Positions 33,103 to 44,686 of a stretch of DNA of 64,000 nt are shown here, in pieces. Where the stretch lies: positions 489,501 to 553,500 of the forward strand of contig CALZFC010000103.1 in the NCBI GenBank assembly GCA_945643635.1. The letters run 5' to 3'. The notes under the pieces were generated by a model. It was not told the origin of the DNA and did not search any database. It worked only from the letters and a program-made list of their open reading frames with translations. The stretch comes from Allodiplogaster sudhausi (lineage: Eukaryota > Nematoda > Chromadorea > Rhabditida > Diplogasteridae). Each line of letters opens with the position of its first letter. Position 1 is the stretch's first letter. Both the position numbers and the translations under genes were made by a program.

Positions 33103-34827
33103 GGAGTAGAGCATGTGAAGAATGTGAAGAAAAACGTTTTAATTCTAATGTATGTATATCATGAATTTACACGAGGTGCAACAATAAAGGCTAATACGTT
33201 TAAGGAAATGATGGTTTTGTGAGGGCTTCAGCATACACTTTAGCGAGACAACATAAAAATTACAATGGTTTAGAAACAAAAGAGAGAAACAAAAGAGAGA
33301 TAAGATAGCAATAAAGAGGAAAGATACCGTCTTGCTGACATGAAGTGGCTTCCCCTCCACGAGCGACGTCCGTGAGATTCGGGTGAGGGGCCGTGAAGTC
33401 ACAGAGAGTCGGCACACTGAATTTTTTTTTAAATACTACAGAAAATAGAGAACAGCAAATCGAGACGACTTTTTCAAATATCTCGAAACTCGTCTTTTTG
33501 AGCAGTGCTAAAAAGATATTTTACACACCCACCCTGATTGTGTCCTTCCCTCGTCCTACCCCACCCTATAAAATAGGCAATAAATGACAGCGTCATTTAT
33601 TGCCTATTTTCTGAGAGAGAAAATTGAAATGAAAAAAAAACGCTGTATAAACACTAATAGCAATGAAATCTATCGTAAATTGAAAAAAAACTTAATATCA
33701 CTGACGTCAAGCCGAAGACTTTTCTGACGATGATCACCGCCTCAACCACGACACCGCCGTCCTCTTCGAGGATGAAGCCGTTTGCAGGGTCCAGCACCTT
33801 GTCCCACTCGATGAACGCCGCACATCCCAAGCCATTGTTCTTGGTGCTGAAGGCGCCCGCAAGCTGAAGGCATGTAGTGTATGCATATAAATGAGATGTA
33901 GTTCAAAAGTACACACTGTCTCTCTTCTACATTCTAATCGAAACAATGACCTTATTTCTTATCTAGAAGCACTCCTCAGAGAAATACACAACTACTTACC
34001 GCTTAGTCCATGAGAATCTTCTGATGATTAGTCAATTTTAGTGCCTCTAATAAGAATCGAGGTCTGACAAACTTTGTTCAGGACTACACTAACCGGTCCG
34101 TGGCTGTGCGGCTTCTGGCCGACCTTCGGCGCCAGCAGCTTGAAGATCACGGATGCTTCGCAACTCCAGTGCGGACTCTGGTCGGCCTCGTTGCAGTTGA
34201 GGTAGACGGAAAAATGCTTGATGTTCGAGGTGCGCTTCGAGCACTCTGACTCCACACAAATATTCCTACAAGAATATTTAAAGATTCTCAGGGTACCACT
34301 ATGTAAGTGACTCATCATCAGCAAGCTGGCCCAACTCTTTCGGGCAGGCCAAATCTCGGCGCCGTCCTTTATGGGTTCGAGTTCTTAATATTTTTTTTAA
34401 CATAATGTTTAGTTTCTTCATCAACACTTGTTCTCAAATTTTGAGCGTTGGAAAATCGCAACTGCGCTACTGTTATAAAGTGGCTTTAAAAAAAGATAAA
34501 CATACCACGGCATGTTGGCAATGTTGACGATTGGCGACATGACTCGCGTCTTCAGCTCGGCCAGCTTCGGCAGGTCTAAGCGAATCTTGCCGACAGCAAT
34601 TGGATTAGCATCTTTTCCTGCAATTTCGCGACGAAATGTTCGAAGGAACACTAATATATTTAAATATGCCAAAACTTTTGAAAAAAAGCTAATTGTAAGG
34701 GACCACTTAAGACAAAGACTATCAGGTCTTGGAAACAATAAAGAAAATACTGAGAGAAAAACAATAAGAAAAAAAATCGCTACACCTGCCATGTCGCTGC
34801 AGACGCTGGAGGTTAATTCGGAACGAT
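32992..34827 (-). pseudogene. BATH-D3: inverted, 3'-truncated copy with a 5-nt deletion
   Basis: On the minus strand, exons 1-5 lie at 34827-34786, about 34617-34506, 34265-34094, 33863-33706 and 33416-33328. Exon 6 survives only as 33067-32992 before the inner palindrome junction. Exons 7 and 8 are absent. Exon 5 lacks 5 nt of the DVALIVEG codons (89 nt, not 94), which shifts the BTB frame. The MATH exons are intact (VGKIRLDLPKLAELKTRVMS). This copy cannot encode a BTB domain. Confidence 0.8.
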
Positions 34828-34958
34828 CTGGAACGAAACAAAAAGGAGCCAGGAGAGCAACTAAGAGCAAACTACATAGAACTACGATTTCTCACGTATT
34901 AGAAAATGACCTTTTTGAAAAATATTTAAAGTTGGACTGGAAGGATAAATAAGGGCCC

Positions 34959-35057
34959 AAGGCAGGCATACGGTATGTATTCACCGAATTTACGCCACAC
35001 TTCACATCGTCCAAAGAAGACGAAAAATTTATCGAATGGGAAATTGCTAATTCGAAC
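34959..35057 (-). promoter_or_regulatory. Conserved upstream block, class 1 (D3)
   Basis: This is the mirror image of the D1 block, located 5' of exon 1 of D3 on the minus strand. Confidence 0.55.
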
Positions 35058-35240
35058 AAACCATGATAAAAAAGATGAGGTTGTTAACAAATAAATAGTT
35101 TTAAAGGTCGATTTCATAGTAAAGTCAGAGTTCGGGAAGAAGGGCGAGAGTGACTGAAGAAATGGGTAAATATGAATAGGGAGAAAGAGGGGGAAAAATA
35201 TGAGGGAGAGGGACCGAATAAATGCACATAGAGTGCCAGC

Positions 35241-37215
35241 TCAGGCCAGCTCGAGCATCCTCTCGGCCAGCTCTTCCTTCAGCTTGCCCGAAAAGTCCCC
35301 GTACTCCTTGCTCACAGTGAGCGCCTTGACCTCGGGGACCGACTTGAGCGACTGCACGCAGACTGACTGCAAATGAAGACAAATACGCAGGTCTACCGTA
35401 TTCAAACACGCTTTTCTCATGCAAGATATTAGTCTTAACATTTAAAAAGCCCGAGGATTAATAAAGCCCTAAGCCATTCGAAAAAAAAAACATATAAACA
35501 TAATAATCAGCCAAATGCTGTTCCTCCCAAGAAGATATTTGTTTCGCTCGAAATTGGTCGGCAGCGCTTCTATCGACAACGAATCAAATGATGTCTGCAC
35601 CTGCAGACTGGCGAGTCTGTACAGCTCAGACCACAGCAGCTTCTTCACGAGTGGAAGCTCCTGGCTGTCCGGCCCTCGCAGGAACTCCTCGCACGATTTC
35701 AGCACCACCTGCATGCTGAAGCGGTCGGCCAAGCGAAGAAGAGACTCGACCGTGGCGACTGAAAGATCATTTTAAACTCTTATCAATCTCTCATAAAGCA
35801 ACTCTTATGTAAATTTCAAGCACCTTTTTTAAGCTACCTCCTCATATTTACGTTTTCCACATTTTATCCTGCCTAAACTCCTTCTGTTAGTCGAACTCTA
35901 TTACTCGAGTAAGAGATGAAAAGGAAGAACCTGCGACCGGTTTGCGAGAAGGTAAGATGACTTGAAGAAGTTCCAGGAACTCGTCGTACTTGATGTCTTC
36001 AAGTGGAATCTCTTTCTTTTCCTTCTCGAGAAAGTTCAAGAAGAACATCGAGTGGAAGACCGGCGAGTAGTAGGCGAGGTACTGAAGAAATAACATTTCG
36101 AACTACTATATAGTTGTAAGGAGTAAAGGATCTGAAGAAATATTTTTCAATTTAATTCTTTACAAATCGATATGAAGTGGCAAGACTTAGAGCAATAAAA
36201 GGCTAACACATTTAAGGAAGAGATTGCTTTGTGAGGACTTCAGCTTATAGTTTGGGAGAAAAGTTTTTAGTGCAATATTCAATGGTCAATGATAAAATTG
36301 AATAGCAATAAAGAGATAAGATACTGTCTTGCTGACGTGAACTGGCTTCCCCTCCACGATGAGAGCGACGTCCGTGAGATTCGGCTGAGGTGCCGTGAAG
36401 TCGAAGAGAGTCGGCTCACTGAAAGGAAAATAATTATGTTTTAAAGAAAATGAAATGAAACATCTTAAATGGCAACAAGAAAAAAACTTCAAAATTACGT
36501 ACGACAAGCCGATGACTTTTGTAACGGTGATCGTCGCCTTAAAGACGACTCCGCCGTCCTCGTCGCGAATGAAGCCATTCTCCGGATCCAGCGCCTTGTC
36601 CTGCGCGATGAACGACGGATATCCACGGCTTTTTTGCTTGGTGCAGTAGGTGCGCCGCATAAACTCAAGATAATGTACATGAGATGTAATTCAAGACATA
36701 CTATTCGAAACTCTATTGACGACTATACCAACCGGTCCGACACGGTGTGACTTCTGGCCGACTTTCGGCGACAGAAGTTCGATGATTGCGGACGCTTCGC
36801 AGCTCCAATGTGGACTGGGGTTGGCCTCCTTGCAGCGGACGAAGGCGGAAAAATACTTGACGTTCGCGGGGTAAACGGAGTGCGACTTCACAACCAAACT
36901 CCTGAAAGATTATTTAACGATTCTTTGGGTAACACTATTTGAACGCCATGAGCTTCGCAATTTTTTCGGATGAGCGAAAATCTAACAATAAGCTGACCTT
37001 TGCGTAATTTTTTTTTCTCAACAAGTTTTCTAAACTTTTTGTGTTGGGACACCGCTGCTGCTCTAATAAGTCTTTCTCCATTGATACATAAAGGGCAAAC
37101 ATACCACGGCGTGTCGGCGATGGAGACAACCTGCGACTCAACGCTCGTCTCCAGCTCGGCCAGATTCGGCACGTAGAGGCGAATCTTGCCGACAGCAATA
37201 GGATAGTCAGCCTTT
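35241..37215 (-). CDS. BATH-C3: inverted C copy with the canonical exon 3
   Basis: This is the mirror of C1 (pairs sum to about 59,816), with exons 2-8 running from 37,215 down to the stop at 35,243-35,241. Exon 3 reads FSAFVRCKEANPSPHWSCEA, which fits the family better than the T-rich insertion in C1 and C2. C3 therefore seems to keep the ancestral form. Exon 6 differs slightly (LLQVILPSRKPVAG). As in C1 there is no visible exon 1. No stop or frameshift is seen in exons 2-8. Confidence 0.65.
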
Positions 37216-37277
37216 CCTGCAATTTTGCCACTATATGTTCGAAGAAACACTAATAAAAAAATGTCAATCTTCCGAAA

Positions 37278-37363
37278 TTGCAACTAGGAATCACCGAATT
37301 TTTCCCATCACTTCACTTCGTCGAAATATGGCGGAAAATTTATCGAATTGAAAGTTACTAATT
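37278..37363 (-). promoter_or_regulatory. Conserved upstream block, class 1 (C3)
   Basis: This is the mirror image of the C1 block, just 5' of exon 2 of C3 on the minus strand. Confidence 0.5.
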
Positions 37364-37648
37364 GGAATTAGCCAATTTCGGGCTTTAACGAAGAAATAAG
37401 GCGAAAAACGGAGAATTATGAATGACCTCTTTCAAAGAAAGACAAAGGGTGAAGGAGCTAAGTAAAAGCCGAACGATTTATTGTACTTTAAATCAATTCG
37501 TGGATGCGGATCTCCTTGTAATGCTATCCGGTTAACTAACAAATGCTTAAAAAAGAAAGTGAGGGAGCGACAGAACATTGAGAAAAAGGGGCAGGAAAGG
37601 CAGTGGTGTGTTGGGCTTCCTCTTTTACAAGGAGGAGGATAGCTAAGC

Positions 37649-40200
37649 TCACGACAGCTTGAGAGCCCTCTCAACGAGCGCCGCCTTCGTCTTGTCCGTG
37701 AAGTCGCCGTACTCCTTCGTGGCCTTGAGCGCCTTGACCTCGTCAACCGACTTGAGCCCGTGCAAACAAACGGACTGTAAAAGTATAATCATATATAATG
37801 TAGTAGGCCTGCATTAGTCTCAACCTTTTCCAGTGACACGTTTCAAAAGTACGAACCAGTACAGACTGGCCAGTCTGTAGTGGTCAGACCACAGCAGCTT
37901 CTTCGCCAGTGGAATCTCCTCGCTGTCCGGCCCGCGCAGGAACTCTTCGCACGAATGCAGCACGAACTGCATGTTGAAGCGGTCGGCCAAGCGCAGAAGA
38001 AACTCGACAGTGGCGACTGAAAGATCTTTTTTTATATGTTCATGCAGCATCATATTCAAATGATTAAGAAGGTTCAGAATGATGTTCCTTTTTCTTTTTC
38101 TATAACACTCATTAAATTTTCATATTACTACCGTCAGCGAGCAAATGAAAAGAATGAACCTGTGACGGGCTTGCGAGACGGGAAGATGACATGAAGAAGT
38201 TCGACGAACTCATCGTAGATGACGTCCGCGAGAGGGATCTCCTTCTTTGCCTTCTCGTCAAATTCCGAGAAGAACAGCGAGTGGAAGAACGGCGAGTAGT
38301 ACGCGAGGTACTGAAATAGTGGCAATTTGGGTTATATCGTTTTGAGGAATAATGAAAAAAGACTTTACTTCAATTTTTTTTATTAACAAATAATCGATGT
38401 GAAGTGACGAATTGTGGTAAAAAAGGAAGAGATGGCTTTTGAAATGCCTGCTGAGCATATATGTAGTTTAACGAGAAAAAAATTTATCGCAATGGTAAAT
38501 GGTAAAATAAGAGAGCAATAAAGAGGACAGATACCGCCTTGCAGACATGAAGTGGCTTCTCCTCTACGATGAGAGCGACGTCCGTGAGATTCGGCTGGGG
38601 GCTCGTGAAGTCGCAGAGAGTCGACACACTGAAAAGGAGACAAAATCAATACATAAAATAGATACGGGAAATATTGACTTTTTTAAAGTAGTTTAATCTC
38701 AAAAATAGTATTTTTGACAGAAAAATTTAAAATAAAACAAATTTCACAAACGATATACTAGAATACAATAAAATCAGTGCTGAGCAAGGCCAAGTGCACG
38801 CCTCCACGTCGCGGAGGCACAAAAGATATGCAAATGCCTTTTTCAGGCAAAAAAATCTGAACAGGCCGGGTGGGGGAGGTTCAACACGGAGCACATGCAC
38901 CGACTTTGTTCAGCACTGAATGGAATATCGTAAATCTAATAAGAGAAAAAATTTCCAAAAACATACGGAATGCCGATGACTTTTTTCACGGTGATCACAG
39001 CCTCGACCACGACGCCGCCGTCTTGCCCGCGAATGAAGCCATTTTCCACCTCATCTCACGCCATGAACGACGGATATCCCCAGTTGTTTTTCTTGCTGAG
39101 GAAGGTGCGCACAAGCTGAAGACATGAATTGTATGTAAATGAGATTAGTAGATCCCGATAATCTGTAAACATCTGATGGCTTGGTAATTGGCGGTAAATT
39201 TATGCACTGTAAAGTAAAAAAAAATCATTCATTCTTGCTCAGCCCCCTTATTAGCATAGACACATGTTTATATTAATTCTTGTCTTGGTCGCTTGGTATT
39301 TCAAGGTAGTCTCTCCTTTATCTCTCCCCATAATTGTTGATGCCTGATTTCTAGATAAAACGTGTTATCTCATTAGTCATCCTATTCGTACGCATCAAAT
39401 CATCTGAATACGTCTACGGCACACTAACCATTTTGCGGCTGTGCGACTTCTGGCCGACCCGCGGCGACAGAAGATTGAAGACTACAGAAGCTTCGCAGCT
39501 CCACTGCGGACTCTTGTTGGCCTCGTTGCAGTAGGCGGCGACGGAAAAATACTTGATGTTCGTGGTCGTGTGCGACTTGACAACCAAACTCCTGCAATGT
39601 TATTTAAAGTGTAACACTATTCAACGACATACCCTCAGATAGGCAAGTGGACCCATTTTTTCAGGTCGTCCAAAATCCCGGCTATACACGGCCGTTTAAT
39701 GTTTAATTTATGAAGATTTCTTGAGAATATTTTTCTAACGAAATGTATTAACTTCGTTGTATCCTCTCCATGTTTTCTCAACTTTTTTCTGTTAGGGAAT
39801 CGCTGTTGTGCAATTTAACTCAACATACCATGGCAGATTGGCGATGTAAACGATTTGCGATTTGGCGAACGTCTCCAGCTCGGCCAGCTTCGGCACGTCC
39901 AAGCGAATCTCTCCGACCGCAATAGGATTTTCACCTATTTCTGCAACTTTGTGTAGATATTTTCGAAGGACCACAAACAAATTGAGAATGACAATCTTTC
40001 CGAGGAATGCTAACAAGGATTCATTTTCGACAAAGAAGATAGGGCTTTGAGAAGTTCAGAAATCTTGGAAATAATATAGTAAATTAAGACAGACGGATGC
40101 CAAGAGAAAAAAAAACCCATTCCTCCGTCAATTATCTCAAGCATGCTAACACTAAGTAACCTGAGGATGTGCGGGCGCGCTTGGCTGTCGGTGGAGGCAT
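37649..40200 (-). pseudogene. BATH-B': full-length MATH-BTB locus with stop in exon 4
   Basis: All eight exons are recognisable on the minus strand. Exon 1, 40200-40161, reads MPPPTAKRARTSS and could be a short basic, NLS-like leader. Exon 2 is at about 39,950-39,834 (VGEIRLDVPKLAELETFAKS), exon 3 at 39591-39429, and exon 4 at about 39,116-38,967. Exons 5-8 run from about 38,629 to the stop at 37,651-37,649. Exon 4 has the same TGA (for the WDKV Trp) and the same three-codon loss as BATH-B, so these lesions predate the inversion. Exons 1-3 lie outside the duplicated arm and are unique here. Without read-through the product would stop within MATH. Confidence 0.75.
38775..38918. mobile_element. 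144-bp CAGTGCTGA MITE, inverted copy
   Basis: This is the exact positional mirror of the MITE at 20,898-21,041, in intron 4 of BATH-B'. It was copied with the amplicon and is not an independent insertion. Confidence 0.65.
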
Positions 40201-40599
40201 TTCTATTGTTCTCACCTCAGTTAAGAAACTTCTATAACCCTGCAAAATGCTACAAAAATATCAAGGAATTTTAACTAAGTAATTCGAAGTACTACGATAT
40301 TCCGGCACCAATGGTGTGCGGCAGCAGGTTAAGCGTATCACTTTTAGAAGCCCATAAAAAAGAAGCTTAAATAAAGAATGTTAGAACACAATCCAATCAG
40401 TGTGTGTTCGCAAAGTGTTTTCAAATCGAATAGGAAAACGAAAGAAATAGGGGACCATAACAGCAACTATCACTGGGAAAGTGTTTGGGAAAGTTTTACG
40501 ATTTCTAACAAATCGGCTCAAGTATTTGAAAATGAAATTTTGCCGGAAATATTCTGTTCAGTAAAAAGAATATAAATTGATAAATAAACGCTAACGAAA

Positions 40600-40694
40600 G
40601 GCATCCGGTAGATATTCACCGAATTAACTCCATTTCTTCCGATTGTCTACCTATGGCGGAAACTTTATCGAGTGAAAAGTTGTTAATTTGAACG
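40600..40694 (-). promoter_or_regulatory. Conserved upstream block, class 1 (B')
   Basis: On the minus strand it carries the same ordered words as the D1 block (ttaatttg/cgataaagtttccgcc/attcggtgaatatc/accggatgcc). It lies about 400 bp 5' of exon 1. Similarity to the G flank extends further, to aattttgccggaaatattc near 40,536. Confidence 0.5.
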
Positions 40695-40897
40695 CGCCAA
40701 GTTAGAGCTCATGAGGTTACACAAAAGCGAACATTTCAAAATGAGCTATTATCTTCAATTTAAAGCAGTGCTTACGGAGTTCTCATAATGATAACAGCTT
40801 AACTAATGAATAATTAAAAGGAGAAAGGGAGAGAGATTGAGAGAACAACGAAAAAAGGTAGAGAAAAGGTAGAAGGAATGGAGGGGGAAGGCAATGC

Positions 40898-43439
40898 TCA
40901 GCACAGCTCGATAATCCTCTCAGCCAGTTCTTCCTTCACCTTGCCCGAGAAGTCTCCGAACTCTTTGGTGCCTCTGAGCACCCTGATATCGCCGATCGTC
41001 TTGAGCTCGTTGAAGCAGACGTACTGAAAAGCAAGACAAAAGGCTTAGATTTGCTGTGTTGAAGCCTCAATCCTAGCTTACTCTCACCAGCCGCACGATT
41101 ATTCTCCCTCGAGGACATGGACAAGCGTCTTGGACATGTCCAAGACATTTTATTGTCCAAGACACTTTAGAGACACGTGGGAGACATGTCAGGGACATAT
41201 TTCATAAGAAAAACGGAATATTTTGTGACTTTTACACATTTATGCATACTTGTCATCCAATTTTTTTCATAATTGGGCGAGCAACGGGAAGAGGGACCGC
41301 TCACTATGAGCGAAACCAGGCAAGATGATTTATGAAGTCTGGAAAAAACTCACGTAGACAAATAATAATTATGACGGACAATAATTAACATGCACTCTCG
41401 GCACTAGAGCGCACCGCAAAATAGAACGCGACGGTTAAGAATGATATGCGAGGGGAGTGATTTGTCTCGGAGACAGGAAATGACATTCGGCGTGTTTGTT
41501 TCGCCTCTCTTCAAATGGTACACTCCCTCGCCTTCTCAGGATGTCTTGGACATTGTCCCAGACATTCTCGATGTCTTGGACATAATATTTTTCAAACATT
41601 TAAAAGACATATGAGAGACAGATCCGAGACCCGTGTATTTACATAGGGCTTTTGCTTAGTGTCTGGGACATTTGTCTGCCACCCCAGAAAATGTCCTGGA
41701 CATATCCGAGACATTTGTCCATGTCCTCGAGGGAGAATAATCGTGCGGCAGTTCTTTTTACCACCTACTTTCAGAACGATTCGCTATTGGTTGGTGTGTA
41801 TGGCAAGATGTCATTGTGGAACTCTTCTCTAGATGAAAGGGCATCCATGAGGGACAGTCATTTAGGTTCTAACGGTTATTCAGGTTCAGTCAATTTTCCA
41901 CAACATATTAAGTTCAGTATCAAGGGTACACATTTTGTGCGGGCCTTGAGGGAGTACTGGTCGGAGAGGAGCAGCTTCTTCGCGAGTGGAATCTCCTTGC
42001 TCTCCGGGCCCTTCAGGAAGTCCTCGCACGCGCGCAGCACCACGCTCACGTTGTAGAAGTTAGCCACGCAGAGAAGGCCTTCGACTGTGACGGCTAAAAT
42101 TATATAAATAAATATATAAATGAAAAGATTTGCGTTGGAGCGAGAAAAGCAGTTAAGGACGAAATTTTCATTAGAGCAGAGTATGAGTAATACTTCACTC
42201 CGTTCGTTCGGTTCATATAGCAATCTCCGACTGTGCCGGCTAAAAATACGTATATTAAAAGATCAAAATATTTGCGTTCGACGAACCAGCTCACTAGAGC
42301 AAAGGTATGAGTAATACTCTGAACAAATTCTCTGGGTTTAATTCTTTTAATACCTGTGACCGGCTTGTGAGACGGGTAGATGGCGTGAAGAAGTTCAACG
42401 AAATCGTCGTAGTCGACGTCCTCAAGCCTGACCTCCTTCTTGTCTTTCTCGGCAAAGTCGGCGAAGAACATGGAGTTGAAGACGGGCGAATAGAGCGCAA
42501 GATACTGAAGCAGTTCATTTTTCTCCAACGAACATTCTTGTCTCAATTTACTCATTTGCAACTCTTCTATCAAGAATAATAAGTTAAAAAAAACGACTCA
42601 AAACTAAAGTTTGAGAAGCTCAGCTACTTATTGCAAAATGTGAATGTTTTTGAAGAAGAAAAAAATTTTGTATACCTGCTTGCTGACATGCACTTTCTTC
42701 CCGCCGATGATAAGAGCGATGTCCATGAGATTCGGAGTCGAAGCCGCAAAGTCGCAGAGGGGCGTAATGCTGACAAAAAATCAGCATTTATTTATTTATT
42801 ATCTTATTCATTTTATTCACCGTGTAATATAGTTATATATTTCGCAATGACAAAATAAATCTAACTAATGGCAATTAATGCAGCAGCAGATTGAGAAAGT
42901 AATATTATCGAAGCCAAGCTAATCATAAGAATTCGACATAATACATTATTATTTTTAAAGTACTATTGAATCAAATTTATGAATTCATCTTGTAGCAGAA
43001 CAATTAGTTCAATTTCACAGCAGACGAACATCGTAGACATACTTACTAACCATTAAGATTGCTTAGAAAACAAATTGTTTCAAATAATTAATTGCATTAA
43101 CTCAAATTTTATATATTATTATGAATAATAAAATTTTTTTCTTATAAACGCACGGTCCGGAAGAGACTTTCGTGACGGCGATCGTCGCCTCGACAACGAT
43201 GCCGCCGTCCTCTCGAATGTAGCCCTTCGAAGCGTTCAGGACATCGTCCCATTTCATGAAATTCGCAGGACGCCAGCCGTAGACTTTCGGAGTGAACGTT
43301 TGCGCAAACTGCAGAGACAAACATATGCAGCTAATAATAGCCACTGACCATGCGAAAGTAAAAAGAAATTCTTCTCGTCGAGATATAGATAAGTTTTCTT
43401 CCCCAGTTTTTCGCTTTCAAACAGTCTCCCTCTCCCTAC

Positions 43440-43483
<44 letters not shown>

Positions 43484-44181
43484 CGCCTACCTTATTGAAG
43501 TGCGTCTTCTGGTCGACCTTCTGCGCCAACAGATTGAAGGTTACGGTAGCGTCGCAACTCCACTCAGGACCCTTGCTCGCTCCGTCGCAGCTGGCGTAGA
43601 CGTCGAGATACTGCATGCCGCATGTTTGATGGTAGACATGCAAGCGCCTTAAAAGAGAATGTTGCTCTCAATGCCAGGCGGCAAAACGTTTAAAATGTAA
43701 AAGAAACAGAAAAAAGAGTGGAAAAAACTACTCAAAGATAGCAGAATAATTAAACGGAAATAAATTACATCACGTTTTTAGAGGTTTTATATTTAAAATT
43801 TTTTTTAGGAATTTAAAAGGAACATTTCAATTCGAAGAATAAAATTAAGTGATACCACGCCATGTTGGCAATGTTGACGACTGGCGATACGACTGCCGCC
43901 TTCAGTTCGGCCAAATTCGGCACGTCCAGGCGAATCTTGCCGACGGCAATGATTTCTAGAAGAGAAGGAATGGCATGTCTAAAAATGTTTACAAGATTTT
44001 TTTTAAATATATATTTTGCGGTGTATGTTGGAATGAAAGACATATTTATATTTAAAAAAACAAATCTGTCTTATTTTGTGCTTCTGAATTTCTTTAAAAG
44101 ACAGTCAATATGTGAGAAATGCATAAGAAAATAGGAGAAAGTGAAGATGAGTTGCCTGACATGTCGCTGCAAATGCTTTAC
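40898..44181 (-). CDS. BATH-E: MATH-BTB protein, subfamily 2
   Basis: On the minus strand the exons are 44181-44156 (ATG at 44,162), about 43,953-43,855, about 43,650-43,491, about 43,311-43,154, 42769-42676, 42504-42354, 42093-41945 and 41023-40898. MATH has VGKIRLDVPNLAELKAAVVS, KGPEWSCDATVTFNLLAQKV and ANFMKWDDVLNASKGYI. BTB has TPLCDFAASTPNLMDIALII and YLALYSPVFNSMFFADFAEK. The C-terminus has VEGLLCVANFYNVSVVLRAC and ends RIIELC. Exon 7 is 9 nt shorter than the family standard (SLKAR for NLASLKAR), in frame. Introns 1 and 7 appear to begin with GC. Intron 7 carries a 658-bp transposon. No stop is seen, so it may be functional. Confidence 0.7.
41091..41748. mobile_element. 658-bp MITE in intron 7 of BATH-E
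   Basis: The terminal inverted repeats start CCGCACGATTATTCTCCCTC and are at least 35 bp long. CAG flanks both ends, a likely 3-bp target duplication. The interior is rich in gacat/ttggacat repeats. There is no transposase. The 3-bp duplication is compatible with Harbinger-type elements, but the superfamily is not certain. The right 240 bp recur in BATH-H. Confidence 0.8.
41512..42055. repeat. Segment shared almost exactly by BATH-E and BATH-H
   Basis: From ttcaaatggtacactccctc through the right half of the MITE, the rest of intron 7 and most of exon 7, this matches 48,945-49,497. The main difference is 9 nt missing in E. Flanking introns are much less similar, which points to a recent conversion tract. 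Confidence 0.85.
43443..43482. repeat. (CT)n microsatellite
   Basis: An almost pure CT run lies in an intron of BATH-E, next to exon 3. BATH-H (55,205-55,285) and BATH-I (58,740-58,800) have CT-rich runs at the matching place, so the tract is old. Confidence 0.8.
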
Positions 44182-44318
44182 CTGCAAAACAAAGCATTGA
44201 TCAAATGCTTAAGAGGAATAAAAAAAACCGACTACGTAATCTGGAGGATTTCTCAATCAACCATAAGTTTGAAAATGAAATTTCCACGTGAATATTAAAA
44301 AAAAATTGTTTCCCGCGA

Positions 44319-44392
44319 TAAATATATGTTTCCGACAGGACAGATCCTCACCGATTTTCAAACACAATAAGTTTTATTAAAAAGAAGGGATT
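44319..44392 (-). promoter_or_regulatory. Conserved upstream block, class 2 (E)
   Basis: The + strand words caccgattttcaaacacaa and aagttttattaaaaa recur upstream of BATH-H at 56,440-56,480. They differ from the class 1 block and are found only with subfamily 2 genes. Confidence 0.45.
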
Positions 44393-44686
44393 TTTATTGG
44401 AATGCTGATGATATACATACTTTTGACATCACAAAACATTGAAAATAAATCGCTTGAAAAGTACCCACATAAATGGCTAAATAAATAATGAAGGGCAAAT
44501 AAGAATAAGAATTAAGCTATAGATAACTGAGTTATAAATGTCGAGTACTCAATAGCATCACAGTACAGGAAGCTATACGACTGGGAGAGGAGGGAAAAGT
44601 AAATGGGAATGGCGGGCAGGTAGAGAGAGATTGAGAGAGATAAAGGGAAAGAGAGAGGAAAACACAGAAACATAGAGCGTGCAACC

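Larger units (their letters stand above)
32992..39164 (-). repeat. Right arm of the palindromic amplicon (inverted D-C-B)
   Basis: This block is the reverse complement of 20,652 to about 26,832. Paired positions within B and C sum to about 59,816 (for example 20,689/39,127 and 22,601/37,215). Near D2 the pairs sum to about 65,254. The inner junction falls in exon 8 of D2 and exon 6 of D3. The outer junction falls just upstream of exon 4 of B/B'. The arm differs from the left by scattered substitutions and small indels, more than the tandem units differ from each other. Confidence 0.9.

Noticed and set aside
41091..41748. CRISPR-like array because of repeated gacat words
   Set aside because: The repeats are irregular, lie within terminal inverted repeats and are in a eukaryotic intron, so a MITE explains them.
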